Shown: piece by piece, positions 52,350 to 62,812 of the stretch
Layout: each line of letters begins with the position of its first letter
Numbering within the stretch: position 1 is the stretch's first letter
Assembly: GCA_964556005.1 (NCBI GenBank)
Contig: CAZKUR010000011.1
Coordinates: forward strand, 7,799 to 71,798
Direction of reading: 5' to 3'
DNA length: 64,000 nucleotides
From: CAZKUR01 sp964556005
GTDB lineage: Bacteria; Bacteroidota; Ignavibacteria; Ignavibacteriales; Ignavibacteriaceae
Translations under genes and position numbers: made by a program
The notes under the pieces: model-generated
What the model saw: the letters and a program-made list of their open reading frames with translations, nothing else
The model's database searches: none
What the model was told of the DNA's origin: nothing

Positions 52350-55300
52350 TTAGTTTGCTTGTATTTCTTCTTCAGGTTTTTGCTCCGGAGCTGTTTCCTC
52401 GGCATCAACCGGTTCTTCAGTTTTTAATATTATCTGAGTGTATTTTTTCAACCCTGTACCGGCTGGTATTAAATGACCCATGACAACATTTTCTTTTAAA
52501 CCGTACAAATGGTCCGCTTTGGCTTCGGTTGCTGCATTTGCAAGTACCTTGGTTGTTTCCTGGAATGAAGCCGCAGAAATAAAGCTTTCGGTTGAAAGTG
52601 CAGCTTGCGTAATTCCAAGCAGTACGTTTTCAAAAGTTGCCGGTTCAGCGTCTCTTGCTTCAATTTGTTTTTTAGTTTTCTTTTTAAGATCGGCGTTTAC
52701 CTCTCTAAATTTACTCTTCATTATCAACTGATCGTCCTTATACCTGGAATCGCCTTTGTCTTCAATAAAAACCATTTGCATGATTTTATTATTTTCTTCA
52801 AAAAATTCATTTCTATCAACAATATCTTCCTCGAGGAATTTGGTATCGCCGGGAGAAACAATCTTTATTTTTTGAAGCATTTGCCTAACGATTACTTCAA
52901 TGTGCTTGTCATTTATTTTAACACCCTGTAAACGGTAAACATCCTGGATTTCATTAACGAGATATTCCTGAACCGCACTTGTACCTTTAATCTTCAAAAT
53001 ATCATGAGGATTTATAGGGCCGTCTGTAATTTTTTCACCGGCAGGAATTTCATCACTGTCCTGGACCAAAACATGTTTTCCAAGAGGCACATTATATTTC
53101 TTTTCATCCGATCCGTCCGGGGCATTAACCATAATTTCGCGTGAACCTTTTTTACGCGCACCAAATTTAACCGAACCTTCAATTTCAGAAACAATTGCAG
53201 GTTCCTGCGGGCTTCTTGCTTCAAACAATTCGGTTACTCTCGGTAAACCGCCTGTAATATCACGGCTCTTTGTTGTTTGCTTTGAGATCTTCGCTAAAAT
53301 AGTTCCGGCTGAAATTGATTCGCCTTCTTCAACAGATAGATAAGATCTGGTTGGCAAGCTGAAGAACTTTTTCTCTTCTCCTTCACCTTCAATTGAAATA
53401 CCGGCTGTAAGAGTTTTATCTTTCGATTCGATTACGACTTTCTGAACGTGGCCGGTTTGTTCATCGGTTACCTGCTGCAGTGTAACGCCGTCAATAAGAT
53501 CAATGAACCTGACTTTTCCCGGAATATCCGTAAGTATAACCGAGTTATATGGATCGTGATTATACAAAGGCCCGTTTTTTCTAACTTTCTGACCGTCATT
53601 AACGACCAATTCAGCACCATAGGGTACATCATATTTTTTAATTTGACGATTATTTTCATCAAATATTCCGATAGATCCTCTTCGGCCGGTTACAACTTTT
53701 ACAGTTCCGAGGAAATCGGATTTTTCAACATATGCTATTCTATCATATTTAACAGTACCTTCAATGTTGGTTTCAACCTGAGACTGGCTTGCAATTCTCG
53801 AAGATGTACCGCCAAGGTGGAATGTACGCAATGTTAACTGTGTTCCGGGCTCGCCTATTGATTGAGCAGCAATAATTCCCACAGCTTCACCAATTTCGAC
53901 TATTTTCCCGGTTGTTAAATTTCTGCCATAACATTTAGCGCAAACACCTCTTTTCGATTCACATGTAAGTACGGTTCTAATGTACACAGAATCAATGCTG
54001 GCGTCTTCGATTTTTTCAGCTATTTCTTCGGTGATTAATTCACCGGCAGGAATTATTAATTCATCGTTTCTCGGATCATAAACATCTTCTTGTGTAACAC
54101 GGCCTGTGATACGTTCACCAAGAGGCTCTCTTTCCTGTTCAACATCTTTTAATGCTTTAACTTCAATACCGAGGATTGTTCCGCAGTCGATTTCACTAAT
54201 GATAACATCCTGCGCAACATCAACCAATCTTCTTGTAAGATAACCGGCATCGGCAGTTTTTAACGCAGTATCGGCTAAACCTTTTCTTGCGCCGTGTGTA
54301 GAAATAAAATATTCCAACACCGACAGTCCCTCTTTAAAGTTAGCTACGATCGGATTTTCAATAATTTCACCAGCTTGACCGGAAAGAGTTTTTTGCGGTT
54401 TCATCATAAGTCCGCGCATACCAGCCAACTGTCTCACCTGTTCTTGCGAACCTCTTGCACCTGAATCAACCATCATATGAACCGAATTGAAGCCCTGGTT
54501 ATGACCTTTAATTTTTTCCATTAAAGCACGGGCTACATCGTTGGTTGTATGAGTCCAAACGTCAATAATTTTATTGTAACGTTCGGCATCAGTGATAACT
54601 CCCTGTTCATGTTCATTTAAGATTGCTTCAACTTTTTTATTAGCTTTATCAATCATGCTTACTTTTTCATCAGGAATTATCATATCGGCATAACTAACCG
54701 ATAAACCGCCGATAGTTGAGTATCTGAATCCAAGATCTTTCAAATCATCCAGGAATTTAGCGGTAACTTTATTGCCGAGCTTGATAAACATTTTCCCGAT
54801 AAAATTTCCGAAAGTCTTTTTGATTAAAAGCTGGTTATAATATCCCATATCTTTCGGAACTATCTGGTTGAAGATAACTTTACCGACCGTTGTTTCAATC
54901 AACTCGCCGTCGATTTTAACCTTTACTCTTGCATGAAGTCCAGCCACACCGTTATCATATGCAATGATAGCTTCCTCAGGCGAACTGAAAATCATATCTT
55001 CGCCTTTATCACCTTCTCTAAATTTGGTTAAGTAGTATGCACCTAAAACGATATCCTGTGTTGGAATCACAATCGGGCTGCCGTTTTGCGGTGATAAAAT
55101 ATTATGACTGCTCAACATTAATAATTGAGCTTCAAGTTGAGCCTCGAAAGAAAGAGGAACGTGAACCGCCATCTGGTCGCCGTCGAAGTCTGCATTAAAT
55201 GCAGTACATACCATCGGGTGAAGCTGGATTGCTTTTCCATCAATTAATACCGGTTGAAAAGCCTGAATACCAAGCCTATGAAGAGTTGGGGCTCTATTCA

Positions 55301-56600
55301 GCAACACCGGGTGTCCATCAATTATCTTCTCTAAAATATCCCATATTAAAGGATCTTTTCTGTCGACAACTTTTCGCGCACTTTTAACGGTTTTATTATG
55401 ACCTCTTTCAATCAGTTTCCTGATAATAAAAGGTTTGAATAACTCTACAGCCATATCTTTCGGCAAGCCGCATTGATGAAGTTTTAATTCCGGACCCACT
55501 ACAATTACGGAACGACCGGAATAATCAACTCTTTTACCGAGAAGATTTTGACGGAAACGGCCTTGCTTTCCTTTAAGCATATCGCTTAAGGATTTTAACG
55601 GACGGTTATTATCGCTTCTTACAGCGCTTCCTCTTCTTGAATTATCGAACAATGCATCGACAGCTTCCTGAAGCATTCTCTTTTCATTTCTTAAAATTAC
55701 TTCCGGAGCTTTGATGTCGATTAATCTTTTCAACCTGTTATTTCTGATTATAACCCTTCGGTATAAATCGTTTAAGTCGCTAGTTGCGAATCTTCCGCCT
55801 TCCAACGGAACCAGGGGTCTTAGTTCCGGCGGAATAACAGGGATGTAATTCATTACCATCCATTCCGGTTTATTCTGAACTTTGTTTTCGGATTCTTTAA
55901 AAGCTTCGATAACTCTTAATCTCTTTAAAAGATCGGATTTCTTCTGCTGCGAAGTTTCTGTTTTTAACTGATCTCTTAATTGTTTTGAAAGAACTTCTAC
56001 ATCGGTATTCTTTAAAATTTCTTTAACGGCGTCGCCGCCGATTTTAGCAATGAATTTTTTCGGATCATCTTCATCCAATTTTTCATTGCCTTCGGGCAAA
56101 GAATTTAAAACTTCAAAATATTGATCTTCCGATATCAGATCGAGCCTGCTTAAGCCTGTTGGCCCTGCGCTAATAACAACATAAGATTCGTAATAAATAA
56201 TCTTCTCAAGTTCCTTTAAGCTTAAACCGATTATGTTACCTATTTTTGAAGGCTGAGCTCTAAAAAACCATATATGAACAATCGGAACTGCGAGACCGAT
56301 GTGTCCCATTCTTTCACGGCGAACTGCTTTCTGAGTAACTTCAACTCCGCACCTATCGCATATAATACCTTTGTAGCGAATACGTTTATACTTCCCGCAG
56401 TAGCATTCCCAATCACGGGTCGGACCGAATATTTTTTCACAGAAAAGACCGTCTTTTTCCGGCCTGAACGATCTATAATTTATTGTTTCGGGTTTTGTTA
56501 CTTCACCATAAGACCTTGATAAAATATCATCAGGACTTGCAAGATTAATAGTAATACTATTAATGTCGCGCATTGCATTTTCTTGAATTCTAAATGACAT
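52350..56600 (-). CDS. rpoC: RNA polymerase beta' subunit
   Basis: 1416 residues. Zinc site 1 Cys66, Cys68, Cys81, Cys84; Mg-binding NADFDGDQM at 469-477; the second zinc site around CESKRGVCAKCYGRN; trigger loop and C-terminal domains complete, ending in an acidic Glu-rich tail (EEPVDAEETAPEQKPEEEIQ). The gene follows rpoB by about 47 bp and ends at a strong terminator. Confidence 0.98.
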   Translation of the reverse strand: MSFRIQENAMRDINSITINLASPDDILSRSYGEVTKPETINYRSFRPEKDGLFCEKIFGPTRDWECYCGKYKRIRYKGIICDRCGVEVTQKAVRRERMGHIGLAVPIVHIWFFRAQPSKIGNIIGLSLKELEKIIYYESYVVISAGPTGLSRLDLISEDQYFEVLNSLPEGNEKLDEDDPKKFIAKIGGDAVKEILKNTDVEVLSKQLRDQLKTETSQQKKSDLLKRLRVIEAFKESENKVQNKPEWMVMNYIPVIPPELRPLVPLEGGRFATSDLNDLYRRVIIRNNRLKRLIDIKAPEVILRNEKRMLQEAVDALFDNSRRGSAVRSDNNRPLKSLSDMLKGKQGRFRQNLLGKRVDYSGRSVIVVGPELKLHQCGLPKDMAVELFKPFIIRKLIERGHNKTVKSARKVVDRKDPLIWDILEKIIDGHPVLLNRAPTLHRLGIQAFQPVLIDGKAIQLHPMVCTAFNADFDGDQMAVHVPLSFEAQLEAQLLMLSSHNILSPQNGSPIVIPTQDIVLGAYYLTKFREGDKGEDMIFSSPEEAIIAYDNGVAGLHARVKVKIDGELIETTVGKVIFNQIVPKDMGYYNQLLIKKTFGNFIGKMFIKLGNKVTAKFLDDLKDLGFRYSTIGGLSVSYADMIIPDEKVSMIDKANKKVEAILNEHEQGVITDAERYNKIIDVWTHTTNDVARALMEKIKGHNQGFNSVHMMVDSGARGSQEQVRQLAGMRGLMMKPQKTLSGQAGEIIENPIVANFKEGLSVLEYFISTHGARKGLADTALKTADAGYLTRRLVDVAQDVIISEIDCGTILGIEVKALKDVEQEREPLGERITGRVTQEDVYDPRNDELIIPAGELITEEIAEKIEDASIDSVYIRTVLTCESKRGVCAKCYGRNLTTGKIVEIGEAVGIIAAQSIGEPGTQLTLRTFHLGGTSSRIASQSQVETNIEGTVKYDRIAYVEKSDFLGTVKVVTGRRGSIGIFDENNRQIKKYDVPYGAELVVNDGQKVRKNGPLYNHDPYNSVILTDIPGKVRFIDLIDGVTLQQVTDEQTGHVQKVVIESKDKTLTAGISIEGEGEEKKFFSLPTRSYLSVEEGESISAGTILAKISKQTTKSRDITGGLPRVTELFEARSPQEPAIVSEIEGSVKFGARKKGSREIMVNAPDGSDEKKYNVPLGKHVLVQDSDEIPAGEKITDGPINPHDILKIKGTSAVQEYLVNEIQDVYRLQGVKINDKHIEVIVRQMLQKIKIVSPGDTKFLEEDIVDRNEFFEENNKIMQMVFIEDKGDSRYKDDQLIMKSKFREVNADLKKKTKKQIEARDAEPATFENVLLGITQAALSTESFISAASFQETTKVLANAATEAKADHLYGLKENVVMGHLIPAGTGLKKYTQIILKTEEPVDAEETAPEQKPEEEIQAN

Positions 56601-56647
56601 GTTTCATCTCCTAAAAAATTTCTAAGTGAAAAAAATGTTCTTAAATG

Positions 56648-59600
56648 TTAATTGATTTTTATATCGAGCCCTAAGCCCTGGAGCTCTTTAATCAACACAT
56701 TGAACGATTCGGGAACGTTCGGTTCCTGTAAGTTTTCACCTTTAACAATTGATTCATATGCTTTGGCTCTTCCGGCAACATCATCGCTTTTTATAGTCAG
56801 AATTTCCTGAAGAATATGAGAAGCCCCGTACCCTTCAAGGGCCCAGACTTCCATTTCTCCAAATCTCTGACCGCCGAATTGCGCTTTACCACCAAGAGGC
56901 TGCTGTGTAATAAGAGAATATGGCCCAATCGACCTTGAGTGTATTTTATCATCAACAAGGTGACTAAGCTTCAGCATATAAATATAACCGCATGTAACTT
57001 TTTGATGGAATTTTTCACCTGTTCTTCCATTATAAAGTTCGGTTTTACTGCCTCTTTCAAGCCCGGCTTTTTCGAGCCATTCATCAACATTATCAATCTT
57101 TGCACCATCGAAAATAGGGGTTGCAAATTTACTATTTAGCTTGTAGCCCGCCCATCCGAGAGCAGTCTCGTAAAGTTGGCCTAAATTCATACGTGAGGGT
57201 ACTCCGAGCGGATTTAGTATTATGTCAACAGGAGAACCATCAGGCAGATACGGCATATCTTCCTGCGGAACTAATTTAGCAACAACACCTTTATTGCCGT
57301 GACGTCCGGCCATTTTATCGCCAACGGAAAGTTTTCTTTTCTTGGCAACATAGACTTTTGCTAATTGGACAATGCCGGGCGGTAATTCGTCGCCGCTTGT
57401 AATTTTAATTTTTTCCCTTTTATATTCTTCATCGATATCGAGCTGTGCATCAAAATAATTTCTATACAAAGTGTTTATATGATTGTTTGATTTTTTAGCT
57501 TCAAACCAATCTAAAGTATAATCAAGCTTTGTAATATCTTCCATCGAAGAAAAAGTAGTATCCTTAATAACCGTACCGCTTCTAAAAACTATGCTGCCGT
57601 CAAGATCACGAACACCGGTAGTTGTTTCACCGTCGGTTAATTTTGTCAGTTTCTCAACTAACTTTTGATACAAGTTGTTCAGTTTCTGATTGTGATCTTG
57701 TTCCAAATTTTCCAATTGTTTCTTTTCAATCTTTTTGGATTCGGTATCTCTTCTTTTCCGGCTGAACAATCTTGTTTTAATAACTGTTCCTTTTAATCCC
57801 GGAGGCGCTTTCAGCGATGCATCTTTCACATCTCCTGCTTTATCTCCGAAGATTGCTCTTAACAATTTTTCCTCAGGCGTTGGATCGGTTTCGCCTTTAG
57901 GAGTAATCTTTCCTATTAAAATGTCACCCTCTTTAACTTCGGCACCTTCGCGGATAATTCCGTTTTCATCGAGGTTCTTTACAGCTTCTTCACTTACGTT
58001 TGGAATTTCTCTTGTAAGCTCTTCTTCGCCTCGCTTGGTTTCGCGAACTTGTAATTCAAATTCTTCAATATGAATTGAAGTAAAGGTATCATTGCTTACC
58101 AGTCGTTCACTGATAATTATTGCATCTTCAAAATTATATCCGCGCCAGGGCATAAAAGCAACGAGCACATTTCTTCCAAGAGCCAATTCGCCGTGATCGG
58201 TAGAAGCTCCGTCGGCAAGTACATCACCTTTAGTTACTCTTTGTCCTTCTTTAACTATTGGTTTTTGATTAACACAAGTTTCCTGGTTTGTACCGTTAAA
58301 TTTAATTAAGCGGTATGATACGCGTTTAGTTTCGTTGAAACTTGTTAACGATTCAATACTGTTTGGATTAGAATCGTACTTAACAACAATTTTATCTGCA
58401 TCGATGTATTCAACGACTCCTTCATCTTCAGCTAATATCATGGAACGTGAATCGTACGCAACTTTTTTCTCCATGCCTGTCCCGACAATCGGAGCTTCAG
58501 GATTCAACAATGGAACTGCTTGACGCTGCATGTTTGAACCCATAAGAGCTCTGTTTGCATCGTCATGCTCAAGGAAAGGAATTAACGCAGCAGCAGCACT
58601 TACAAGCTGTGCAGGTGCAACGTCCATATATTGAATTTGTTCCGGAAGTGCGATTGGGAATTCACCTTTTAACCTGCACTTTACTCTTTCGTGAACAAAT
58701 TTCCCTTGCTCATCAATTTCAGCATTTGCCTGAGCTATTGTGAAATAGTCTTCCTGTTCGGCGGTAAGATATTCAACTTCACTTGAAACTTTGGTCTTGT
58801 TTACTTTTCGATAAGGAGTTTCAAGAAATCCGTAACGGTTTACTCTTGCATAAATTGTTAGAGAAGAAATCAAACCAATGTTTGGGCCTTCAGGAGTTTC
58901 AATCGGGCACAAACGGCCGTAGTGTGTATAGTGAACGTCACGAACTTCAAATCCGGCTCTTTCTCTTGTTAAACCGCCAGGACCTAAGGCAGACATTCTT
59001 CTTTTATGCGTCATCTCAGCCAAAGGATTTGTTTGATCCATAAACTGCGATAACTGGTTAGTGCCAAAGAAAGCATTTATAACACTGCTGATTGTCCTTG
59101 CATTAACTAAATCTTGAGGAGTGAAATTTTCGGAATCGCGCATGTTCATTCTTTCTTTTATCGTTCTCGCCATACGTGCCATTCCGATATTAAACTGCTG
59201 ACCTAACTGCTCACCTACTGTTCGTACCCTTCTGTTTCCAAGATGATCTATGTCATCGACACTTTCATTTCCAACCCTCAGTTTAATAATATATCTCATT
59301 ATCGCCAAAATGTCTTCAACGGTAAGAATAGTAGTAGTTTCGGGATGATTTAAATTAAGCTTATCATTCATTCTATGTCTTCCGACGTCGCCAAGGTCGT
59401 ATCGTTTATCGTTAAAGAAAAGCTTATCTATTAAACCTTGCGCAGTATCCAAATCAGGTGCTTCTCCCGAACGAAGCTGCCTGTAGATTGCATACAGGGC
59501 CTCCTCTTTAGTATGAGAAGTATCTTTACGAAGAGTATTAAGAATAAGATCCTGATCCGGCATAACTTCAGAAGTTACCAGTTTTAACTTTTCGATTTCA

Positions 59601-60412
59601 GCTTCTTTTATTCTTTCGATATCTTCTTCCGACAGAACGCTGTCTTTCGTTAAAAAGATTTCACCGGTAGACATATCGAAAACATCGATCGCTATTCTTC
59701 TTCCGAGATAATCTTCAAGCTTTACTTTATTTACATTTATTTCTTCTACAAGATTGAAGAGATTTAATATTTCCTCATCGGACTCATACCCAAGCGCCCG
59801 AAGCAAAGTTGTTGCAGGAAATTTCTTTCTTCTATCTATATAAACATACATTACGTAATTTATATCGGTTGCGAATTCAACCCAGGAACCTCTTAAAGGA
59901 ATTATTCTCGCCGAATAAATAGGAGTTCCATTGGGATGAAGTGTTTGAGAAAATGCGACACCCGGCGATCTGTGCAACTGGGAAACAATCACCCTCTCTG
60001 CACCGTTGATTATGAAAGTTCCTTTTACAGTCATGAAAGGTAAGTTTCCAAGGTATACTTCCTGTTCAACTGTATTCACAAATTCTTCTGTTTCAGGATC
60101 TTTAACGGAAAGCCTGAGCTTTGATTTAAGAGGAGCCGAAAATGTAAGCCCTCTCTCGAGGCATTCGAAAACTGAGTACCTCGGTTTTTCAATATTATAT
60201 TCAATAAAATCCAGCCTGTAATTTTCTTTGTTGTCAAAGATCGGGAAATTGGTATTGAACACCTGCTGCAGTCCCTTGATTTCCCTTTTACCCGGTAAAG
60301 CATTCATCTGAATAAAATCTTCAAAAGATTCATTCTGAATGTTTAACAAGTCGGGAACGTCTATTACGGAAGGAATGCTGCCGAAATTAATTCTTCCATT
60401 GGTATTATTCAA
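56648..60412 (-). CDS. rpoB: RNA polymerase beta subunit
   Basis: 1254 residues. The rifampicin-binding cluster reads FFGTNQLSQFMDQTNPLAEMTHKRRMSALGPGGLTRERAGFEVRDVH, the sensitive wild-type form at the classical resistance positions. Further motifs: ETPEGPNIGLI, the GRHGNKGVV loop and the C-terminal FGEMEVWALEGYGA. The start is TTG with GGAGG seven bases upstream; no ATG fits before the conserved N-terminus. Confidence 0.98.
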   Translation of the reverse strand: MNNTNGRINFGSIPSVIDVPDLLNIQNESFEDFIQMNALPGKREIKGLQQVFNTNFPIFDNKENYRLDFIEYNIEKPRYSVFECLERGLTFSAPLKSKLRLSVKDPETEEFVNTVEQEVYLGNLPFMTVKGTFIINGAERVIVSQLHRSPGVAFSQTLHPNGTPIYSARIIPLRGSWVEFATDINYVMYVYIDRRKKFPATTLLRALGYESDEEILNLFNLVEEINVNKVKLEDYLGRRIAIDVFDMSTGEIFLTKDSVLSEEDIERIKEAEIEKLKLVTSEVMPDQDLILNTLRKDTSHTKEEALYAIYRQLRSGEAPDLDTAQGLIDKLFFNDKRYDLGDVGRHRMNDKLNLNHPETTTILTVEDILAIMRYIIKLRVGNESVDDIDHLGNRRVRTVGEQLGQQFNIGMARMARTIKERMNMRDSENFTPQDLVNARTISSVINAFFGTNQLSQFMDQTNPLAEMTHKRRMSALGPGGLTRERAGFEVRDVHYTHYGRLCPIETPEGPNIGLISSLTIYARVNRYGFLETPYRKVNKTKVSSEVEYLTAEQEDYFTIAQANAEIDEQGKFVHERVKCRLKGEFPIALPEQIQYMDVAPAQLVSAAAALIPFLEHDDANRALMGSNMQRQAVPLLNPEAPIVGTGMEKKVAYDSRSMILAEDEGVVEYIDADKIVVKYDSNPNSIESLTSFNETKRVSYRLIKFNGTNQETCVNQKPIVKEGQRVTKGDVLADGASTDHGELALGRNVLVAFMPWRGYNFEDAIIISERLVSNDTFTSIHIEEFELQVRETKRGEEELTREIPNVSEEAVKNLDENGIIREGAEVKEGDILIGKITPKGETDPTPEEKLLRAIFGDKAGDVKDASLKAPPGLKGTVIKTRLFSRKRRDTESKKIEKKQLENLEQDHNQKLNNLYQKLVEKLTKLTDGETTTGVRDLDGSIVFRSGTVIKDTTFSSMEDITKLDYTLDWFEAKKSNNHINTLYRNYFDAQLDIDEEYKREKIKITSGDELPPGIVQLAKVYVAKKRKLSVGDKMAGRHGNKGVVAKLVPQEDMPYLPDGSPVDIILNPLGVPSRMNLGQLYETALGWAGYKLNSKFATPIFDGAKIDNVDEWLEKAGLERGSKTELYNGRTGEKFHQKVTCGYIYMLKLSHLVDDKIHSRSIGPYSLITQQPLGGKAQFGGQRFGEMEVWALEGYGASHILQEILTIKSDDVAGRAKAYESIVKGENLQEPNVPESFNVLIKELQGLGLDIKIN

Positions 60413-60495
60413 TTTAGAACCTCCAATTAGTTTTCAAATTCTTTATAATATCTTCACCGAACCTAAGTTTAAAACATCGATTTATTTAAAAATGC

Positions 60496-60521
60496 GGTAA
60501 GACGGATTTCTCCGACTTACC
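60496..60521 (-). promoter_or_regulatory. Hairpin in the rplL-rpoB interval (attenuator or processing site)
   Basis: GGTAAGACGGA (60496-60506) and TCCGACTTACC (60511-60521) pair over 11 bases with one mismatch around the loop TTTC. On the minus strand the sequence after it is T-rich (GCATTTTTAAAT). In E. coli the same interval carries an attenuator and an RNase III site, which sets the ratio of L7/L12 to RNA polymerase. Confidence 0.6.
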
Positions 60522-60571
60522 ACATCTTTGAAAGATAGTAATTTTGTATTTAATGAAAAGTGATATAACAA

Positions 60572-60952
60572 TTACTTAACTGTTACCGTGGCACCTGCTT
60601 CTTCAAACTCTTTTTTAAGTTTCTCGGCTTCATCTTTCGAAATGCCTTCTTTTACAGGTTTAGGTGCGGAATCAACTAAATCTTTAGCTTCTTTAAGTCC
60701 TAGCCCGGTGTGCGCTCTGACAACCTTAATTACATTGATCTTTTTCTCGCCTATAGTTTGAAGAATAACATCGAATTCAGTTTGTTCTTCAACTTCAGCT
60801 GCGGCAGCTCCACCGGCAGGGCCGCCTGCCATTATAACCGGGGCAGCAGCAGTTACTCCGAATTCATCTTCTAAAGCTTTTTTCAATTCCGACGCTTCTA
60901 AAAGGGATAACCCTTTGATCTGGTCAACGATAGCGGAAATTTTTTCTGACAT
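60572..60952 (-). CDS. rplL: 50S ribosomal protein L7/L12
   Basis: 126 residues: N-terminal dimerisation domain (IVDQIKGLSLLEASELKKALEDEFGVTAAAP), Ala/Gly-rich hinge with no Cys, and the factor-binding CTD (FDVILQTIGEKKINVIKVVRAHTGLGLKEAKDLVDSAPKPVKEGISKDEAE). Forms the stalk that recruits translation factors. Confidence 0.97.
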   Translation of the reverse strand: MSEKISAIVDQIKGLSLLEASELKKALEDEFGVTAAAPVIMAGGPAGGAAAAEVEEQTEFDVILQTIGEKKINVIKVVRAHTGLGLKEAKDLVDSAPKPVKEGISKDEAEKLKKEFEEAGATVTVK

Positions 60953-60991
60953 TTTAATTTACTCCTGTTTTTTCTTTTTCAATTTTAACAA

Positions 60992-61543
60992 TTATGCTGC
61001 TTCTTTTTTGGAGATTTCATCAATCACACTGACTAAGTCTCTCATAACAGCATTTATAGCTCCAACTATGCCGGAAATCGGAGCTTCGATGCTTCCGAGA
61101 ATTCCTGCTATAAGTTCCTTTTTAGAAGGTAGTGAAGCCAGTTCATTCAGCCTGCTGCCGTCATAATATTGGCCTTCTATGTAACAGGCTTTTAAAGAGA
61201 ATTTTTGTTTTTCATCAAAATATTTTTTAATGATCTTTGCCGGAATAACCGGGTTATCAGAAGCAAAAATATAACCAGTCATTCCAACAAGGTGGTCTGC
61301 TAATTTATCATATTTGCCGGCTTCATCAAGTGCACGTTTAACCAAAGTATTTTTCAAGACTTTGTATTGTACACCTTCTTTACGGAAATCGTTCCGAATA
61401 TTATTAACCTCTTCAACGGTAATTCCGCTATAGTCGGCAAGATAAACCGCAACAGCGTTCTCAAGCATATCTTTTACCTGAGCAACTACTTCAGCTTTTT
61501 CACTTTTATTCCCTAAATCAGGGGATTTCGTTTCATTCACCAT
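60992..61543 (-). CDS. rplJ: 50S ribosomal protein L10
   Basis: 183 residues: KAEVVAQVKDMLENAVAVYLADYSGITVEEVNNIRNDFRKEGVQYKVLKNTLVKRAL. The C-terminal helix is where L7/L12 dimers bind. In many bacteria L10 (with L12) binds its own mRNA leader; a short hairpin lies upstream. Confidence 0.96.
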   Translation of the reverse strand: MVNETKSPDLGNKSEKAEVVAQVKDMLENAVAVYLADYSGITVEEVNNIRNDFRKEGVQYKVLKNTLVKRALDEAGKYDKLADHLVGMTGYIFASDNPVIPAKIIKKYFDEKQKFSLKACYIEGQYYDGSRLNELASLPSKKELIAGILGSIEAPISGIVGAINAVMRDLVSVIDEISKKEAA

Positions 61544-61585
61544 TTTTCTCCTATACCAGATTTTTTTCTAATCCAGTCGGCTTAT

Positions 61586-61600
61586 TCCGCTTGCAGCGGA
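61586..61600 (-). promoter_or_regulatory. Short hairpin in the rplJ leader, possible L10-leader element
   Basis: TCCGC (61586-61590), TTGCA, GCGGA (61596-61600) within the 87-bp gap before rplJ. It is in the right place for an L10 autoregulatory leader, but the kink-turn consensus was not verified. Confidence 0.3.
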
Positions 61601-61630
61601 TTTTGAAGCATTGATCGAGTGCGTAAACTT

Positions 61631-62326
61631 TTAATGCGAAGGTATTTCATCCTTCACAATTTTTAATCCAGGCCCCATTGTACTGGATAAATATAAACTC
61701 TTAACATATTGGCCTTTTGCGGAAGACGGCTTCATTCTTATAATAGTGTTGAGAAATGCACGTGTATTTTCTTCAAGCTTTTCGGCATCGAAATTTAATT
61801 TACCGAGCGAGGTATGAACTATTCCGGCTTTCTCAACTCTGAATTCAATTTTGCCTGCTTTTACTTCTTTAACGGCATTTGCAACATCCATCGTAACTGT
61901 CCCGCTTTTAGGATTAGGCATCAAACCTTTAGGCCCTAAAATTTTTCCAAGCTTTCCTAATTCAGACATTGAATCCGGAGTTGCGACTATTACATCGGTA
62001 TCCGTCCAGCCGTTTTTTATTTTCTCAATATACTCTTCGAAGCCAGCATAATCGGCACCAGCATCAAGAGCTTCCTGAGCCTTCGGCCCTTTTGCAATTA
62101 CTAAAACCTTAACTTCTTTACCGGTTCCGTTCGGTAGTGAAACGGTGCCTCTAATCATCTGGTCTGCATGTCTCGGATCTACTCCAAGCTTAATTGCGCA
62201 ATCAAGGCTTTCGGTAAATTTAACTTGAGTATTTTCTTTTAATGTTTTAATCGCATCCAAAAGAGAATATTCTTTTTTAAGGTCGATCTTTTCTTCAACA
62301 GCTTTTAATCTTTTTGTTTTTTTCAT
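61631..62326 (-). CDS. rplA: 50S ribosomal protein L1
   Basis: 231 residues: KEYSLLDAIKTLKENTQVKFTESLDCAIKLGVDPRHADQMIRGTVSLPNGTGK and the second-domain KILGPKGLMPNPKSGTVT. In E. coli it represses the rplKA operon. Follows rplK by 38 bp. Confidence 0.97.
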   Translation of the reverse strand: MKKTKRLKAVEEKIDLKKEYSLLDAIKTLKENTQVKFTESLDCAIKLGVDPRHADQMIRGTVSLPNGTGKEVKVLVIAKGPKAQEALDAGADYAGFEEYIEKIKNGWTDTDVIVATPDSMSELGKLGKILGPKGLMPNPKSGTVTMDVANAVKEVKAGKIEFRVEKAGIVHTSLGKLNFDAEKLEENTRAFLNTIIRMKPSSAKGQYVKSLYLSSTMGPGLKIVKDEIPSH

Positions 62327-62364
62327 TTCAATACCTATTAATTTCTAATAACTATAATTGAAAG

Positions 62365-62790
62365 TTATTCTTCGACATTCAAGCCCATGCTTCTTGCGGT
62401 ACCTTTAACCATGCTCATCGCATGATCGATATCGTAAGCATTTAAATCGGCCATTTTTGTTTCTGCAATTTCTTTCACTTGCGGAAGTGAAACGTTTCCG
62501 ACTTTTGTTCTGTTCGATTCCGGCGAACCTTTTTCAATCTTCGCGGCTCTCTTCAACAAAATGGCTGCCGGTGGTGTTTTCGTGATAAAGGAAAATGATT
62601 TGTCTGCAAAAACCGTAATGACGACCGGGATTATCAACCCTTCTTTATCCTGGGTTCTTGCATTAAACTGCTTGCAGAACTCCATTATGTTTACACCTTT
62701 TTGTCCTAATGCAGGCCCGACAGGCGGTGAAGGATTTGCTTTGCCTGCTGGTATTTGTAATTTTATATAACCGGTTATTTTCTTTGCCAT
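62365..62790 (-). CDS. rplK: 50S ribosomal protein L11
   Basis: 141 residues: IKLQIPAGKANPSPPVGPALGQKGVNIMEFCKQFNARTQ (thiostrepton-site Pro-rich N-domain) and the RNA-binding C-domain ending GTARSMGLNV. Confidence 0.98.
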   Translation of the reverse strand: MAKKITGYIKLQIPAGKANPSPPVGPALGQKGVNIMEFCKQFNARTQDKEGLIIPVVITVFADKSFSFITKTPPAAILLKRAAKIEKGSPESNRTKVGNVSLPQVKEIAETKMADLNAYDIDHAMSMVKGTARSMGLNVEE

Positions 62791-62812
62791 GTTTCTATCC
62801 TATGAATAAAAT

